A stretch of DNA of 64,000 nucleotides from Primula veris (Eukaryota > Streptophyta > Magnoliopsida > Ericales > Primulaceae), in the NCBI GenBank assembly GCA_963682055.1, contig OY821747.1, positions 30,998,126-31,062,125 on the forward strand, in the 5' to 3' direction. The notes under the pieces are model-generated. The model saw nothing but the letters and a program-made list of their open reading frames with translations, had not been told where the DNA came from and did not search any database. A program made the position numbers and the translations under genes. This document shows positions 34,930 through 47,331 of the stretch, in pieces (within the stretch, counting starts at the first letter, position 1; each line of letters begins with the position of its first letter).

Positions 34930-35050
34930 AAACCTGTGAAACTTCACAAGCGACAGAGTTCGAACCCTGACGGTGAGCATGTTATACTCAGCTAACAATC
35001 ACATGTATACCAACCACCCTGCTCAATATAACTTCGAATCTAATAGAGTA
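34930..35050. repeat. Short interspersed repeat with RNA polymerase III B-box-like motif
   Basis: Contains GAGTTCGAACCCTGA, like a tRNA-derived B box, followed by 'CGGTGAGCATGTTATACTC'. A relative at 51580-51660 has 'attcaaactctgatggtgatcatgttataatc' and the same order of downstream motifs. No complete tRNA cloverleaf. A SINE origin is possible but unproven. Confidence 0.4.
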
Positions 35051-35293
35051 ATACTAAAAAAAACTTATAATCTAGAAGTTCTAGTAGTACTTTCAACTTT
35101 GGCATGTAAAATTGTCTCATTCCCAGATTTAGCTAGAAGCCTAGAAGTGATCATATTCCTTTGGCAAAACTGACTAAATATTCAAGTCTAGTCCAAGTAT
35201 AAAACCAAATTTATTGTGACTATCACATGACCAAACACTTGACTAGGAAGTGGTACAATATTGAAAGTTCCATATATGTAAACAAGATTTATC

Positions 35294-35299
35294 TATAAA
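35294..35299 (+). promoter_or_regulatory. TATA box of CYP96-like gene
   Basis: TATAAA 88 bp upstream of the ATG at 35382, the usual distance once a short 5' UTR is allowed. Confidence 0.6.
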
Positions 35300-35381
35300 T
35301 TGAGATTTGATACAGATAACAGATAAGCACTCCCCAAAAACAACTTATCATTTTCCTACTAAACAACTATTTTACAGAATA

Positions 35382-36869
35382 ATGTATTACTCCTTCGGAT
35401 ACATCGAGTTCATGCTCTCAACCATAATCCTTTCCTTTATTTATATTTTCTTTAAAAGCAAACAAGGGCTACCTAGTGAATGGCCTATCTTCGGAATGAC
35501 GCCCATGTTTCTAATCCATTTCCGTCACATACATGACAAATTTACTGAATTCCTTGAACTAAACAACCATACCTTCGTCTTTAAAGGCGTCTGGTTCACC
35601 AACACTGACAAGCTTTTCACAATCGACCCTGAAAATGCTCATTACATTTTGAGTAAAAACTTTGACAATTACGAGAAGGGAGAGGAGGCCAAGAAGATTT
35701 TTGATGTTCATGGGGATGCCTTGTTCAACGCAGACCATGAAGAATGGAAAAAAGATAGGAAAATGGTGAGGGCTTTTTTTAATGATCGGCGGTGTATTCA
35801 AGCCACGGTGAAGTTAGTTCGCGAGGGTCTTGAAAAAGGGCTTATTCCGGTTCTAGAAAACGTTTGCCAAAAAGGGGAGCCTATAGACTTGCAAGATTTG
35901 TTAACAAGGCTAATGCTTGATTCAACTTGCACGTTAGTGACTGGCTATAACCCCGGTTCTCTCTCCATCGGCTTCCCCCAAACTCCATTAGCAACAGCCA
36001 TGGATGTCGTTAATGATAGAGTCTTTTGGCGCCATTTCACTCCTGCAGTTTTATGGAGGCTGCAAAGGTGGCTCCATATCGGGGAAGAAAAAAAGATGAA
36101 TCAAGCTAGAAATATCATTGACGATATCGCGGCAAGGTTCATAAAAAGGAAACAAGACGACAGAAAAGATAATGTCGAAGGCTTCGACGCGTTAAAATTT
36201 TTCATGTCTGAAGGCCAAGAAAACAACGTTTTGAGAGACCTTATTGTGATTCTAAACTCTGGTGGACGAGACACCACCGGTTCTGCTCTTACTTGGTTCT
36301 TTTGGCTTCTTTCAAAGAACCCAATAGTAGAATCCAAGGTAAGAGAAGAACTTGAATCGACCTTGCCTAATGATGAGGCTAAAAAGTTTAGATTGTTTAA
36401 CATCGAAGAGCTGAAGAAGTTGCCTTACCTTCATGGAGCTTTTTGTGAAACTATGAGGCTTTATCCACCAGCTCCGTACCAAGGGAGAGTATCCGTTATG
36501 TCCGACACTCTGCCAAGTGGCCACCGTGTACATCCTAAGATGGAAATTGTCTTTTCATGGTATGCGCTGGGAAGGATGAAATCAATTTGGGGAGATGATG
36601 CTCTTCTCTTTAGACCCGAGAGATGGATATCAGAGAAAGGAGAGATTAAACATGATCTGGCAAATAAGTTCTTGTTCGCTTTTAGTGCTGGCCCGAGGGT
36701 TTGCCCAGGGAAAAACGACGCTTTTACCAGGATGAAGGCTATAGCGTCTGCTATAATATACAATTATGATATAAAACTAGTTGAGGAGCATAGTGTTAGT
36801 GCTGCGGTTTCGATTCTCTTACGGATGAATGATGGTTTAATGGTCAATATCACCAAGAGATGGGCTTAA
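35382..36869 (+). CDS. Cytochrome P450, CYP96A-like (CYP86 clan)
   Basis: Intronless, 495 residues from the first ATG downstream of the TATA box (the open frame extends 75 bp upstream without an ATG). The N-terminus is hydrophobic (about residues 9-25) and followed by PSEWPIFGMTP, giving an ER-anchored enzyme. P450 landmarks are intact: I-helix SGGRDTT (293-299, oxygen-activating Thr), K-helix ETMR (356-359), RPERW, and the haem loop FSAGPRVCPGKN with Cys441 as the iron ligand. Phrases such as YALGRMKSIWG, RHFTPAVLWRLQRW and TWFFWLLSKNP place it with CYP96A, whose best-known member is the mid-chain alkane hydroxylase (MAH1) of cuticular wax synthesis. The substrate here (alkane, fatty acid or other) is inferred only from the family. 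Length and motifs are normal, so it is likely functional. Confidence 0.93.
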   Translation: MYYSFGYIEFMLSTIILSFIYIFFKSKQGLPSEWPIFGMTPMFLIHFRHIHDKFTEFLELNNHTFVFKGVWFTNTDKLFTIDPENAHYILSKNFDNYEKGEEAKKIFDVHGDALFNADHEEWKKDRKMVRAFFNDRRCIQATVKLVREGLEKGLIPVLENVCQKGEPIDLQDLLTRLMLDSTCTLVTGYNPGSLSIGFPQTPLATAMDVVNDRVFWRHFTPAVLWRLQRWLHIGEEKKMNQARNIIDDIAARFIKRKQDDRKDNVEGFDALKFFMSEGQENNVLRDLIVILNSGGRDTTGSALTWFFWLLSKNPIVESKVREELESTLPNDEAKKFRLFNIEELKKLPYLHGAFCETMRLYPPAPYQGRVSVMSDTLPSGHRVHPKMEIVFSWYALGRMKSIWGDDALLFRPERWISEKGEIKHDLANKFLFAFSAGPRVCPGKNDAFTRMKAIASAIIYNYDIKLVEEHSVSAAVSILLRMNDGLMVNITKRWA

Positions 36870-38239
36870 TTAAGATATCTTTACTGCACCAAGGATCGAA
36901 GTTTAAATTACTCGAATTATTTCCGTTTTTTTTGTTGCATCAAGCGGTATACTTGCTTTGTACCTTTGTTTTACTTGATTTTATATCAATTTCATCACTG
37001 CATTGCATCATTTCGAGATGTATACTTCAAAGTTTCGATGAGAAGTGGAATAAGTTTTATTGTCTTAACTCTTAAGTTTAAATGTTGCTGGTTTTCTATT
37101 CTATTGCATAGTATCACTATAAGTATAGTATTGAAATTCCAGTTAAACCAAGGTTTGCAAGACGGACTCTTCTCAGCCTTATTAAAATATATCATCAAAT
37201 GAATCGAAAGTGATCATACTACGAACTGATTTCTAAATCAAAAGATAAAGAAAAAATGTATAAAACACTTGCAGCACATCAGTATATACTATATACTTGT
37301 TAAGAATGGATCGGACTAGTAGGAGTATGAAAGGTTTGGCAGTGACAGTAGAAGGGAAGCTCTCACTCGTCTTAGTCGTGGTACTGCCAAAATAGTAGAA
37401 ATCAGAAAATAAAAAAGAAAGTAAATGAGAAGCAGTGATAACTGTAAGCATAAGCAAAATACTGGCAGATTTGTCTGCACCGACACTTATCGACCACGTC
37501 AACTGGCAAGCATAAGCAATGAACTAGATCGTGACATAAATAACCCAGAGCATCCTTCAACCATCCGCAACACACACAGAGTCACGCACATTTTATTTTG
37601 AAGGAAAACTGTCAAAAACTGTATTTTTCACTACATCATTTGACCGGACTCTTCCAATTATGACACTCTGACTTCAGTCTATCCTTCGATCCAGTCCTAA
37701 TTCTATCACCACCAATTGGTCGCAGTTTTCCAAATTCATTATAAAGTGAGGAAACAGTCGATTGGGTCGGTCAGCAAGCGTGTTCGCCAAGTCACAGTGT
37801 TCTTTTGATTATAGAAGTTAAATTGTTTGTCATCACAAATTTTAACAAATTTCTAAATCCTTAAAATTTGACCAAATTTGTATGGATTTCTAAAGTAATA
37901 AAAAGATTAAAAAAAGCAAGTTATCACACTATATATTCTTTCTTTCTCCAACCATATCCAAATGCGAGACAATTTTAGTTAAGTGAATGATCAATTTTTA
38001 ACCTATTCCAATCTTTTCCCCCCCTTAATTTAAAATCTTATTTAGGAGGACCTATTCCAATCTTAATATGTGCGAAAACAACGTAAATGGGCAGGATTAA
38101 GCGGATTATGTGTAATTAGACGGGGCTAGGCGGGATTAGGCACTAGGCGACCAAGTTCCACCTAAAATCCGCGAAACGCCTTTTAGAACATTGCTCTTCC
38201 TGCATCTGCATCATTCGTCCAAACCTTTATAGTGGTTAC
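36870..38239. other. CYP96-like 3' flank and intergenic DNA
   Basis: Begins with the P450 3' UTR. The rest shows no convincing frame. Confidence 0.35.
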
Positions 38240-39622
38240 TCTGTACAATCTCACATTCTGGTGAGATTAACGAGCGAGATTAAGTCAATAAACAGACAAA
38301 CAAATGAGTTTTTTTTTATTGAAATATTAAAAGGAATTACAGAGAAGTATATATAGCGCTTGAGAGTTCCAAACAATACAAAATGATCATCAAGTTGATA
38401 TAAAGGGTCAGATTAAGGCAATACAGTTATAGAGGTAAAATAATCCATGGTCATAATAAATCTAACAAAAATAAGTACTCACAAGATGAAGAGTGCAAGG
38501 AAATGACTCCCACTTGACCATCGATCAATTCATTGAAAACAGAAGAACCAATCGTCGTAGTGAGAATCTGCCTTTTTTTTTTGTTGGTGAGATTAGAGAA
38601 TATAAAATGTTATTAGGTGAATAAACATGCAATGGATGAATCATACCAGACTGAATTTTTTACCTGATAAAATGGATATCTACTTCAATATGCTTTGTTT
38701 TTTTTCATGATTAACTGAGTTATTAGCCACTGCCAAAGCAGGTCTACTCTCGTGTACAAGCCTATTGATTCATCACGTTTTTTACCAAAATCTCTCAGTA
38801 ATTACAATAACCAAACTATTTCACAACCAGTTATAAACATAAGCTATATTCAGCTTCAAGGAGCGACCTGATATTACATCTTGTTTCTTACTTTTTTCCG
38901 TAAGACTAAAACATCACCTAAATATACACAAAAACCAGTTAATGACCTACGTATGTCAAGTGTCAACACAGGCAGCTAGACACTATATATCACCGGAAAT
39001 TTTCAATCTTAAATTTGAAGGACGGTAAAGACGGTACCTTGAACATGGTCATTTTTAATGTACCTGGACAAAAATGGACTTAAAACGTAAACCAAGTAAC
39101 TAATGTCAGGCTTTGTAATAGTTGAATATAAACACTCTCTAATCAGTTTTTTGATAAGATGAAGTATCCTTTAATGCATCACAATCAGAAATCGAAAATT
39201 TTGCTTTTGTGTCCATGGGAAAATTAGTGGATTTTACAGCAAGATAACCGGTGTCACTTAATAATTCTAAAGCATATATTTTTTTTTGCACACATGAATA
39301 TCACTTTTATTTTTAAGTATATCTAATCCCAGAAAGTATTTAAGTGTCCCTAAGTCATTAGTTAGAGTTTGTTGCTAACATCACTAACAAGAGAAACATC
39401 ACTAATTGTAAAAGTGTGTTAGTTTAAGAAAAAATGCAGGTGCTCTACCAAAATATAATCAACATATATCTTCTTGGTTAAGTAAACATAATATTATAAT
39501 CGATATTACTTTACCATTAAAAAGTCATCGCTCGTAATTCGATATTTCAAGGGTCCAACGAGCTGATCTAATGAACGAGTAAAGGTGAGGCCCAACATCG
39601 ATGGCCCGCTCTGATAGTATAT
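38240..39622 (-). mobile_element. Deleted Ty1/copia remnant (Ale/Retrofit-like)
   Basis: Minus-strand remnant. Near 39130-39350 frames encode copia reverse transcriptase end and connection pieces (LKYFLGLDIL; LLSDTGYLAVKS). Near 38650-38960 follow RNase H pieces (YLGDVLVL, then RPALAVANNSVNHEK, like the family's 'SAIHIAHNPVFHERTKHIE'). A PBS-like TACTATCAGAGC, matching the usual tRNA-Met primer site core (TATCAGAGC), is at 39608-39619 on the minus strand. LTR-like sequence with TATATATA lies near 38340-38380. Stops are frequent and gag to integrase is missing, so it is an old internally deleted copy of a lineage different from the element at 3318. Confidence 0.75.
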
Positions 39623-40810
39623 TAGAATCCATATTTTTTTACGCTTAAAAGGCATCGTAATGGTAACGATGCTAACTTTTTTTTATAAAACACAGGTTTG
39701 ATCGATATTACATCTACAATAATACAAACTCTAAGCGATAAGAATGAGACTTTATAAAAACAAAAGCAATAAAAGCAGTAATCAGATTTGAAAATCATTA
39801 TCTTTGACCTTATTGCCTTCAAACTTTGGGTTCTCATATTTAACCGTACTCAAAACACTTTGTTGCCGGTGTAAAGTGGAGAGCACAGTTTGGTATGATT
39901 TGAAGTTTGAACACGTTTACGAAATTAAATTGTCTATTTTATGTCCGTAGATAAAAAGAAATTAATTTTTTTATGTCTAAAATATTATATTTGTCTAAAC
40001 ATTTACAGACAAAATTGGACTGTCTATAAAAAAAAAATTGTCCCTAGAGAAAAAAATCAAATTCCGTGCGTTAAAGATTTTGGGACAAAAAAATTAATTA
40101 TGTGTCTAAAATATTACTTTTGTCCATAAAAGTTAGAAATAAAATTTGATAATTTCAAAAAAAAAATAAAAAATGTCGGTAAATCTTTAGTGTTTTTAGT
40201 GCCACTAGCTAGAAAAGCTAACTTTTTGTTTATGATTATTTATACAAAGTCTTTATTCATAAAAAAATTGATGATAGCATTTATGAAAATCCTACTTGCA
40301 CCCAACTTTAGCCAGTTCCGTGGTACGGCTAAATAAAAAGCTTGCATGAACAAAGGAAAATAAAGGTGGTATGATACTTTTAACACGATCCCACAAAATA
40401 GTGAATTGTGTCTAAAATAAACTAGACAGGTTTCAAGTGGATAATTTGTGGTAGTCAAACCAAGAAAACAACTACTTCAGCTATTCAAATAAAAATTATC
40501 AATAAACTAAAATAAATAAGTAACATAGTTGAAGGTTGTAACATTTATTATCATTCTAAAACAAAAGTTGTCATTGCAGAAAATTAATTCACTCTTTTAT
40601 TAATTGTAACTTTCCTTTTGGCCAAAGATAAAAAAAATAATTTGGTAAATACGTTCAAAAATACTCAGATTGTTAATTTTGTATACTTAATTTGTAATGT
40701 TGCAACCTTTTTTTTTTTTTTTTTCAAGGTTTAGCTTAGCCTAGTTGGTCAGTTAGAGAAAGAACTACTCCATCCGGGTTGCACATTACCTTACGTTACA
40801 TTCATTAGTT
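39623..40810. other. AT-rich intergenic DNA
   Basis: Includes a repeated 'tgtctaaaatattatNtttgtcta' motif (39973, 40101) and a T run at 40710-40725. At 40764 a 'TACTCCATCCG' looks like a MITE end, but no partner was found. Confidence 0.35.
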
Positions 40811-41115
40811 TATCGGATTTTTCAAGTGTATTCGTAATTATTTTTTGATTTTATTTTTTAAATCAACGTTGTATATTATTTATAAAGTGTTTGTTAAAAA
40901 AAAATCTGTAAAATTTGATATTTTATATACATTTTTTTTGTATTTAATTGTTTTTTAGCAATTCATAAGATAATAATATTAATAAATACCAAAAGAAAAT
41001 ATAAATGTTAAATTTTACAGATTTTTTTGAACAAACACTTTATAAATAATATAGAACGTTGATTTAAAAAATAAAATCAACAAATAATAACGAATACACT
41101 TGAAAAATGCGATAA
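40811..41115. mobile_element. Foldback MITE (long inverted repeat)
   Basis: The arm at about 40811-40930 ('tatcggatttttcaagtgtattcgtaatta...aaatctgtaaaattt') pairs with 40995-41115 in reverse complement over about 120 bp with few mismatches. The 60-bp loop is AT-rich. No coding capacity. Confidence 0.8.
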
Positions 41116-42628
41116 TATGATAAAGACCTCATAAAAGTAACATGCATAAATGTGCACCCGCTCCGCTAAAGCGAAATAAAACACCAACATTTCCTCTGAA
41201 TGAAATGTCACGTACAACATGCCTAGCTTTTTATGACAAAATTCACTATTTAAGAATCTTTTAATTTTTTTCTAATCACTTTTTATTTTCATCATTTGCA
41301 TCCTCCCCTTAGGCTATACCATGAAACCATCCAATTATGGGGTTAATTAGCTAGTGGATTGAATATGTGAAAAAACGAGTCATAGTATAATCTTCTCATA
41401 AATAAATTCCATAAAGTCTTCATCAAAAGAAGCAAATGATGACTTAATTTGGGTGTATGCCCTATATAGTTAAGAAATTAGAATTATTACTGATGTTGGG
41501 ATTGTATCGAATCAATTAAAATTGTTACTCATATATATATGTGACATCCGTATAATATATGCACAGATGTAATATGTATTAAGCATAAACGGGTGGGATA
41601 TCTTCGAAAAATTGTGGTAGAATTGCTCTAACGTAATTTGAATCGCGTTGTTTTACCTTAAGATATAATATTTCTCAGTATCGATCACAATGTAATTTAA
41701 TTCAAACGGGAAAAACGCTCTAATTAGGTTTAGTATGTTTAAAAACAATCTGAAAATTTTATTATCAGAAAAGAAGTAACAGCATTTTTCTTTAACTGGT
41801 TTCTTCGCTCCCTTTCGTATCCAACTCTACATAATCCACATATACAAATATAGTCTCGGCTATTAAAAACTATGCCATAACGGCGATGAATAAGCTAAGT
41901 AATTTAAAAAACACAAACTGACTATTTTACTTCTCAGATGTTTCATTGTTTTTTAATGATCAAGATCGTAGTTATGGAGGATTACGGAGAGAAATATATT
42001 TATGAAAAAGGGATCTTATCTCACGGTTTACTGGGTTGCATAATTTTGCAATGAGTTCGCATTCGACATAGTTAGAAAAATTGACAACCAGCACGTTTAC
42101 CATGAAATCTCTAATTATTTATGTAATGTGTTTTATTTTTTAAATTTCAAAAATTTAACAGGGTCCAAAAACTTGTGACAATGTGTTTATTCGAAGTACT
42201 ATCACATCATTAATTATAAACACTATCGTCTTTAATTATAAGGGACAATTGTTAATTCCCTTGATGCTATTATAAAAATAAAGCGATTTTACTAAAAGTC
42301 AAATTGACGCCCTCCCAAAATCCACTCAAAAGTAGCAACACAAAATACTGGATTATCAATTGTTTGCGGATATATTAACAGGACCCTTCAATTTTGTAAA
42401 TTGTACAATTTTTTTTGTGAAGAAAGCGTAAGAAAGTTAAGAGACAATTTCCCACAAGTATGCTCAAATTAGGCACTGCAGCTAATAATGCTTAACTATG
42501 AGCTGTTACTTGTTGTAAATGATAATTAAATATTATCATATTAGCTTGCGGGAAATTGTAACGATAAACATATTAGCTTCGATAGAACAAAATTTATCCA
42601 TTTAATGTGATGATCAATTATATATATA
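41116..42628. other. AT-rich intergenic DNA
   Basis: No gene, element end or structure that I can support. Confidence 0.3.
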
Positions 42629-42930
42629 CTAGTAAAAGTTGCCAATGCGTTGCGTGTGAGACGCGTAATGACATAAATATCGTAATATATTTTATTTTTA
42701 ACATAATATTCAGATTTTGTATAATTTATTATAGTTACGGAGGTTAAAACGAATTGTTAATTAATTTAGGGTACATCCGTAATTAGTAAAGTATATTGAG
42801 GACAAATAGTTAATTAATTAGATTATGTATATTGGTAATTATTAAAATAGAGTGAGGGTATTTTTGGAAAAAAAGTGGCTAAATTGAGCAGCCTCAATTT
42901 TTCTTGGATTGGCTTATTATAATAGAATGA
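42629..42930 (-). mobile_element. Non-autonomous Helitron-like element
   Basis: 302 bp, minus orientation: A|TCATTCTATTATAATAAG at the 5' end (42930) and ...CTAG|T at the 3' end (42629). Just before the 3' end is the GCGT-rich hairpin block 'ACGCGTCTCACACGCAACGC'. The TC...CTAG structure between A and T, with no target duplication, fits Helitrons. Shares its ends with 45969-46275, 50651-50980 and 61625-63333. Confidence 0.75.
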
Positions 42931-43071
42931 TGTATCTCGAGTGATGAGTTAGTAATATATGTTCTTGTCTGCCATTTAGTCGATGGCAAAATTCATTAAT
43001 TTTTTGGTTACAATTGTTTAGGCAACAATCTAGGTTAAAAAATCCCTCAAGCATCTGGATTTTTTATGTTA

Positions 43072-43696
43072 CAGTTAAACCTCTTTACAGCAATACACTT
43101 AAAACCGGAAAAAATTATTCATTTAACGAGTTTATTAATTTATCGATAAATTAATAAATTATTCATTTATCGATAAATGAATATTTATTCCTTTAAATAG
43201 AGTTTTTCAATATAACATATATACATTGTATATGAGGAAAATGATCCGGAAGCCGATGATAGTAGCGTTATCCTAAATGTGTCGTCAAATGAGTCATTTC
43301 AAGCAATAGTCACATTAAGCAACTACTTGCTCCAACACGAGCAAAATATTTCGGAAATTATACAACATTTACAAAAAGTCAAGGATGGGGTTCATTTTGT
43401 TTTAGGTGAAAAAAAAAACAATCAACTATAAATACATATTTTAAACTAAAATAATTATTTTGATAGTACTGTTAATTGATTGAAGATTTTGGTCTATATT
43501 ATATATTTTTTTTTATGAAATTTAATAATTATTATTTTATATTTTTATTGGGCCCTTAAGCATTCAATTTTTTTTATTACTTAATTATTTAACGAGAATA
43601 TTATTTTACTCTATTGGCCCAACTCGGAACCGGAAGAAATTATTATATTAGCTAGTTTATTAATTTATCGAACATTGTTTTATCGAGGTTTAATTG
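43072..43696. mobile_element. Pogo/Lemi1-Emigrant-like element (deleted)
   Basis: 625 bp with inverted ends CAGTTAAACCTC...GAGGTTTAATTG and the TA target duplication on both sides (43070-43071, 43697-43698). Subterminal sequences ('aatttatcga', 'accgg', 'ttaacgag') also mirror each other. The ends resemble the plant pogo-like Lemi1/Emigrant group (CAGTAAAACCTC). A transposase remnant lies inside. Confidence 0.85.
43234..43431 (+). pseudogene. Remnant of pogo/Tigger-type transposase C-terminus
   Basis: 65 in-frame codons without a start, ending at TAA 43429-43431. The sequence is acidic, then helical (EENDPEADDSSVILNV ... LSNYLLQHEQNISEIIQHLQ), as in the C-terminal tail of plant CENP-B/jerky-like pogo transposases. 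The frame is open to its stop although the DNA-binding and DDE domains are gone. That it is the transposase tail is inferred from composition and from its position inside pogo-like ends. Confidence 0.55.
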
Positions 43697-43965
43697 TAGT
43701 TTTTCTATAAGGACGCATAGTTAGGCTGTTATAAACAAAATGTTAGGCTGTTATAAACAAAATACCACTTGGGTGAAATAATTAATTTGAAGATATTTAA
43801 TTTAAGTTACACCAGCATATTTTTTATTTTTTTTAAAAGGAGTAATACTTCTACTATAGAGTACTAATTCATCCTTTGTCTACTCAAGACTTTTCAGCTT
43901 TGGAAAATATAGAAATGAAGAAACAAACCAGACTATATATTAGTATAAATTTCTTCTTGTTATTT

Positions 43966-44170
43966 CACTAAAAAAAAAAATAAAAAAAAATATTCAAATA
44001 ACGACAGTATTAGTGACGGTATTTTTTTATACAAGCTTATTAGCGACGGTTTTTGTGACGGTTTTGTGACAATTTAGTTAATTTGCGACAGATTTGTGAC
44101 AACTTTTTAAATTAGTGACAAGTTTATGATAATTTTTAACTCTCACTAAATCAAACATTATTTTGCGGCC
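43966..44170. mobile_element. CACTA-like MITE, copy 1
   Basis: Begins CACTAAAAAAAAAA. Interior has repeats of 'TTAGCGACGG', 'TTTGTGACGG' and 'TGACAATTTAGT', and it ends 'CTCACTAAATCAAACATTATTTTG' with the last bases (TAGTG) lost. Same family as 51831 and 58802. Confidence 0.75.
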
Positions 44171-45135
44171 ATGCTCTGAATATTGACAGACCAAGTACCA
44201 AGTTGAAAAGAAAATAGTGAAATTTCCATCTACTTCTACCAAACTGCATAGTGTGTATTATATAATCTAATTCACCAAAAGTAGAACTTTTGACTATGAT
44301 TGACTTCTTGTAATAACTTCACTCGAATGGCTAATCAACAATAATACTCGATAAGTCTATATATAACTGGAATCAAGAGGGATAACGAACCCAAATAAAA
44401 TGACTTAAATCTCGTATTACAACTCGTTAAAAGAAAATATAAATAGTCAATTCGAGATGACAAAAAGTTTTAAATAAACATATCCTTCTTTTTAAAAAAT
44501 TACATTGCTAATGATTACACTGATATATAATAAAATACAAAACAATTCAAATTTAAATAATAAGAGTCGGAAAGTTAACCAACTGTTCCGTCCATTTCTT
44601 TGGGTCTGCTACACTTCTAAAAGATTAAATGAAATAAAATAGCTTAGTCGTTCATAGTAGTATTTTCAATTCGAAAATGTTCAATATTTACATTATAAAA
44701 GAATTATGAACCATCAACTATATATTTAACATTCTTAGCTATGATGATTTTTACCCATTGTATTATATTAAGGCGGCACAATAACGATATTGAGCGAGTT
44801 ATAAATATAGAAATATAAATATAATCCGGCCAACAACAAAAAAAATAGCGGTCTCGATTCCCCCAAAAAATTGAATAATAACGAACGGATTCAAATTATA
44901 AATTTATGGTTTCCTTGCTCTACAAAATAAACTACCCGATTAGTATAAAATGTATTGTATGATTGTTATTCTCAATAAGTGATTACGTTTACACAATATC
45001 GATCTAACTAGTAACCTCAAATTGTCGTCTCAATTTTAATATAAGAAGAATATCAAACAACAAAAGTACAGTAACAACAAAAATAATGCTACTTTTTTTA
45101 GTTTATGAATAACACACTATAAATCATATAATATA

Positions 45136-45175
<40 letters not shown>

Positions 45176-45968
45176 ACTGCTATATGCAATAGTTGACAAC
45201 AAAACAAATCAAGGCATGCAAAGCCAAAGTAGCTAATCAAACCTCATATAAAAACATGAAAATTAAATTAAAATACCAACATTACAAATAGCATCAATAC
45301 AAAGGAGATACAGGTGAATGCTACACAAACAATATTTATCTGAGAAGAATAAAATAAAAGCGGTTAGACATGCCGACACGGTCCGAGGCAGCTAGAAAGT
45401 AGGAAAAAAAAAGTCACTTTAAAATTGACCATTAATTAAGAAAATTTGATCCAAAAGTTAACGAAAAAGATTATTAGAAATATAAAATTACGTACTCGTA
45501 ATTATAGCTTAAGATCTGTGTCTTTTTTTTTTGTGTTTGTGTATTTATATTACAAAAATATAATAATTATCTTGCCATCGCTGGATCACGTTTAATAATT
45601 TATTCTCGTTTTGACATGTCCGGCTCATTAGTTGCATCCGTATAGACTCCGTAGACCAAAGCTAATAGTTGGCTAAGTTTTGTTTTGTAGAATTATTTTG
45701 GGTTTATTCACTTTTCCTTGGTTCGTTTCTTTATTTTTTCCGTTTTGTACCTTAATTTTTTATTTTATTTTTACCCATTCTTCTACTTTTTTTATCCTTT
45801 TTGTATCTTTGTTTCTTAAATTTTCTTTTTTTATCTTTTTCCTTTATTTTTACCCAAGTTTTAACGGTTGAAAATTAAAAAATAAATAAATAAGAAACAA
45901 CGGTACAAAAAGGAAAATAAACTAGAAATTATGGAGAAAAGGAAATTTAATTAAGAAATGAAGCTGTA
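44171..45968. other. AT-rich intergenic DNA with (AT)n
   Basis: (AT)n microsatellite at about 45140-45171. A plus frame at 45680-45871 is low-complexity Phe/Leu and not credible as a gene. Nothing else recognised. Confidence 0.4.
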
Positions 45969-46275
45969 TCTATACTATTATACTATTATAATAAGATTTT
46001 TTAGGCTGCCAAATTTTATCACTTTTTTCTAAAAATACCCTTACACTTTTTTATTAATTACCATAATACCATATTATCATAAAAAATAGAAAAAAATTAA
46101 TAACTAATAACATTTTTTATCTCTATTTAAGCTCTCAAAATTCTTTTGAGTCTTCTCATCTTATATTTTTATCTTTTTTTTATTCTTCAAATATTTGTAT
46201 CATAACTACACTTATTTTTTAAATTTTATCGCATTACGCGTCTCACACGCAAAGCGTAGGACACGATTACTTTTA
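45969..46275 (+). mobile_element. Helitron-like element, plus orientation
   Basis: Starts A|TCTATACTATTATAC...TATAATAAGA and ends after 'ATTACGCGTCTCACACGCAAAGCGTAGGACACGATTACTTTTA'. The 3' end has lost the CTAG, seemingly to (TA)n growth. Interior blocks ('cactttttTCTAAAAATACCC', 'TTAATTACCATAATACCATATTATCATAAAAAATA') match 61680-61860. Confidence 0.65.
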
Positions 46276-47331
46276 TATATATATATATATAGCTATAGGT
46301 ATATATGAATAAATGAAGATATACAGAGATATGAAACCCTAATATTTATTTTTAAATGTCATCTAATCAAACACCTGTCCCTCTCTATATCTATAATATA
46401 GACTCTAAATATATACTAGTGATCTCTTTCTCTAATAAATAAAAAAAAGGAAAAGTTAACTGTGCCCCCACCACACATTTTAGGCATTAAATGATAAATG
46501 ATAAATGATAAATGATAGATAGTTATGGAAATATATTTTAATATTATGGAAATAAATTGGTCTAAGTATCAATTGAGGTATATATTTTAACATGCATTAA
46601 GTATAATTTCTTTAATTAATATTATTATATTTCTATAAATAAAATATATTAAAATAATTAAAAAAAATTAATATTTAACTTTAGGATAGTTGCTACTATG
46701 GTTCTGTAATATTATATTTGAGTTTTTATCGTGTTGTAATGTTCCGTCAAATATAATATATGTTTAATTTCGAAATCTTTTCCCGAGATATATATACAAT
46801 ATATGTTTCATTTCAAAATCTTTAATAATCATTGATATAGTTGTTAATCATTTTTCCATTAAATGACATATTAAATGAGATTATCATATCAACAACTATT
46901 AACATATCATTTGTATCTTACAAATTAGCATAACCTTTAAAAAAAAATTGTTATTAACCGGCAGCAGTGGTTATTCGCATAGCCTCGTGATGATAAGCTT
47001 TGGTTACAATAATATGTTTTTGCAATACTAATAGACTTGTATTTTGAATATGTGATGTAATTATTAATTAGTGGAAATGGGGTGAATGACTACATTTTAG
47101 ATGACTACCGAAACTAGAGCAATAGGCATTTTATTTTATTTTCGTATCAATATTTTAGAGATTATTTTGAGTTTAAGCAAAAATACAAACTGAGGTTCCT
47201 CTTTTGTAACATTAAATTGTAAATGTGTTCCAATATGCTACATAAATGAGAAAGAAAAAAGTCTCCTTATTTATTATTTACTATTAAAACTTGGAGATTA
47301 TGTGACCTACAAGAAATTAAGTTGTTGTTTT
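46276..47331. other. AT-rich intergenic DNA
   Basis: (TAAATGATAAATGA)n at about 46487-46520. No gene. Confidence 0.35.

Noticed and set aside
35307..35381. 25-residue N-terminal extension of the P450
   Set aside because: No ATG there; it is the 5' leader between the TATA box and the first ATG at 35382.
39541..39620. tRNA gene suggested by the PBS-like region
   Set aside because: Only the primer-site complement is present; no cloverleaf can be drawn.
45680..45871. Small hydrophobic membrane protein
   Set aside because: T-rich low-complexity DNA gives Phe/Leu in any frame; no conservation signal or promoter context.
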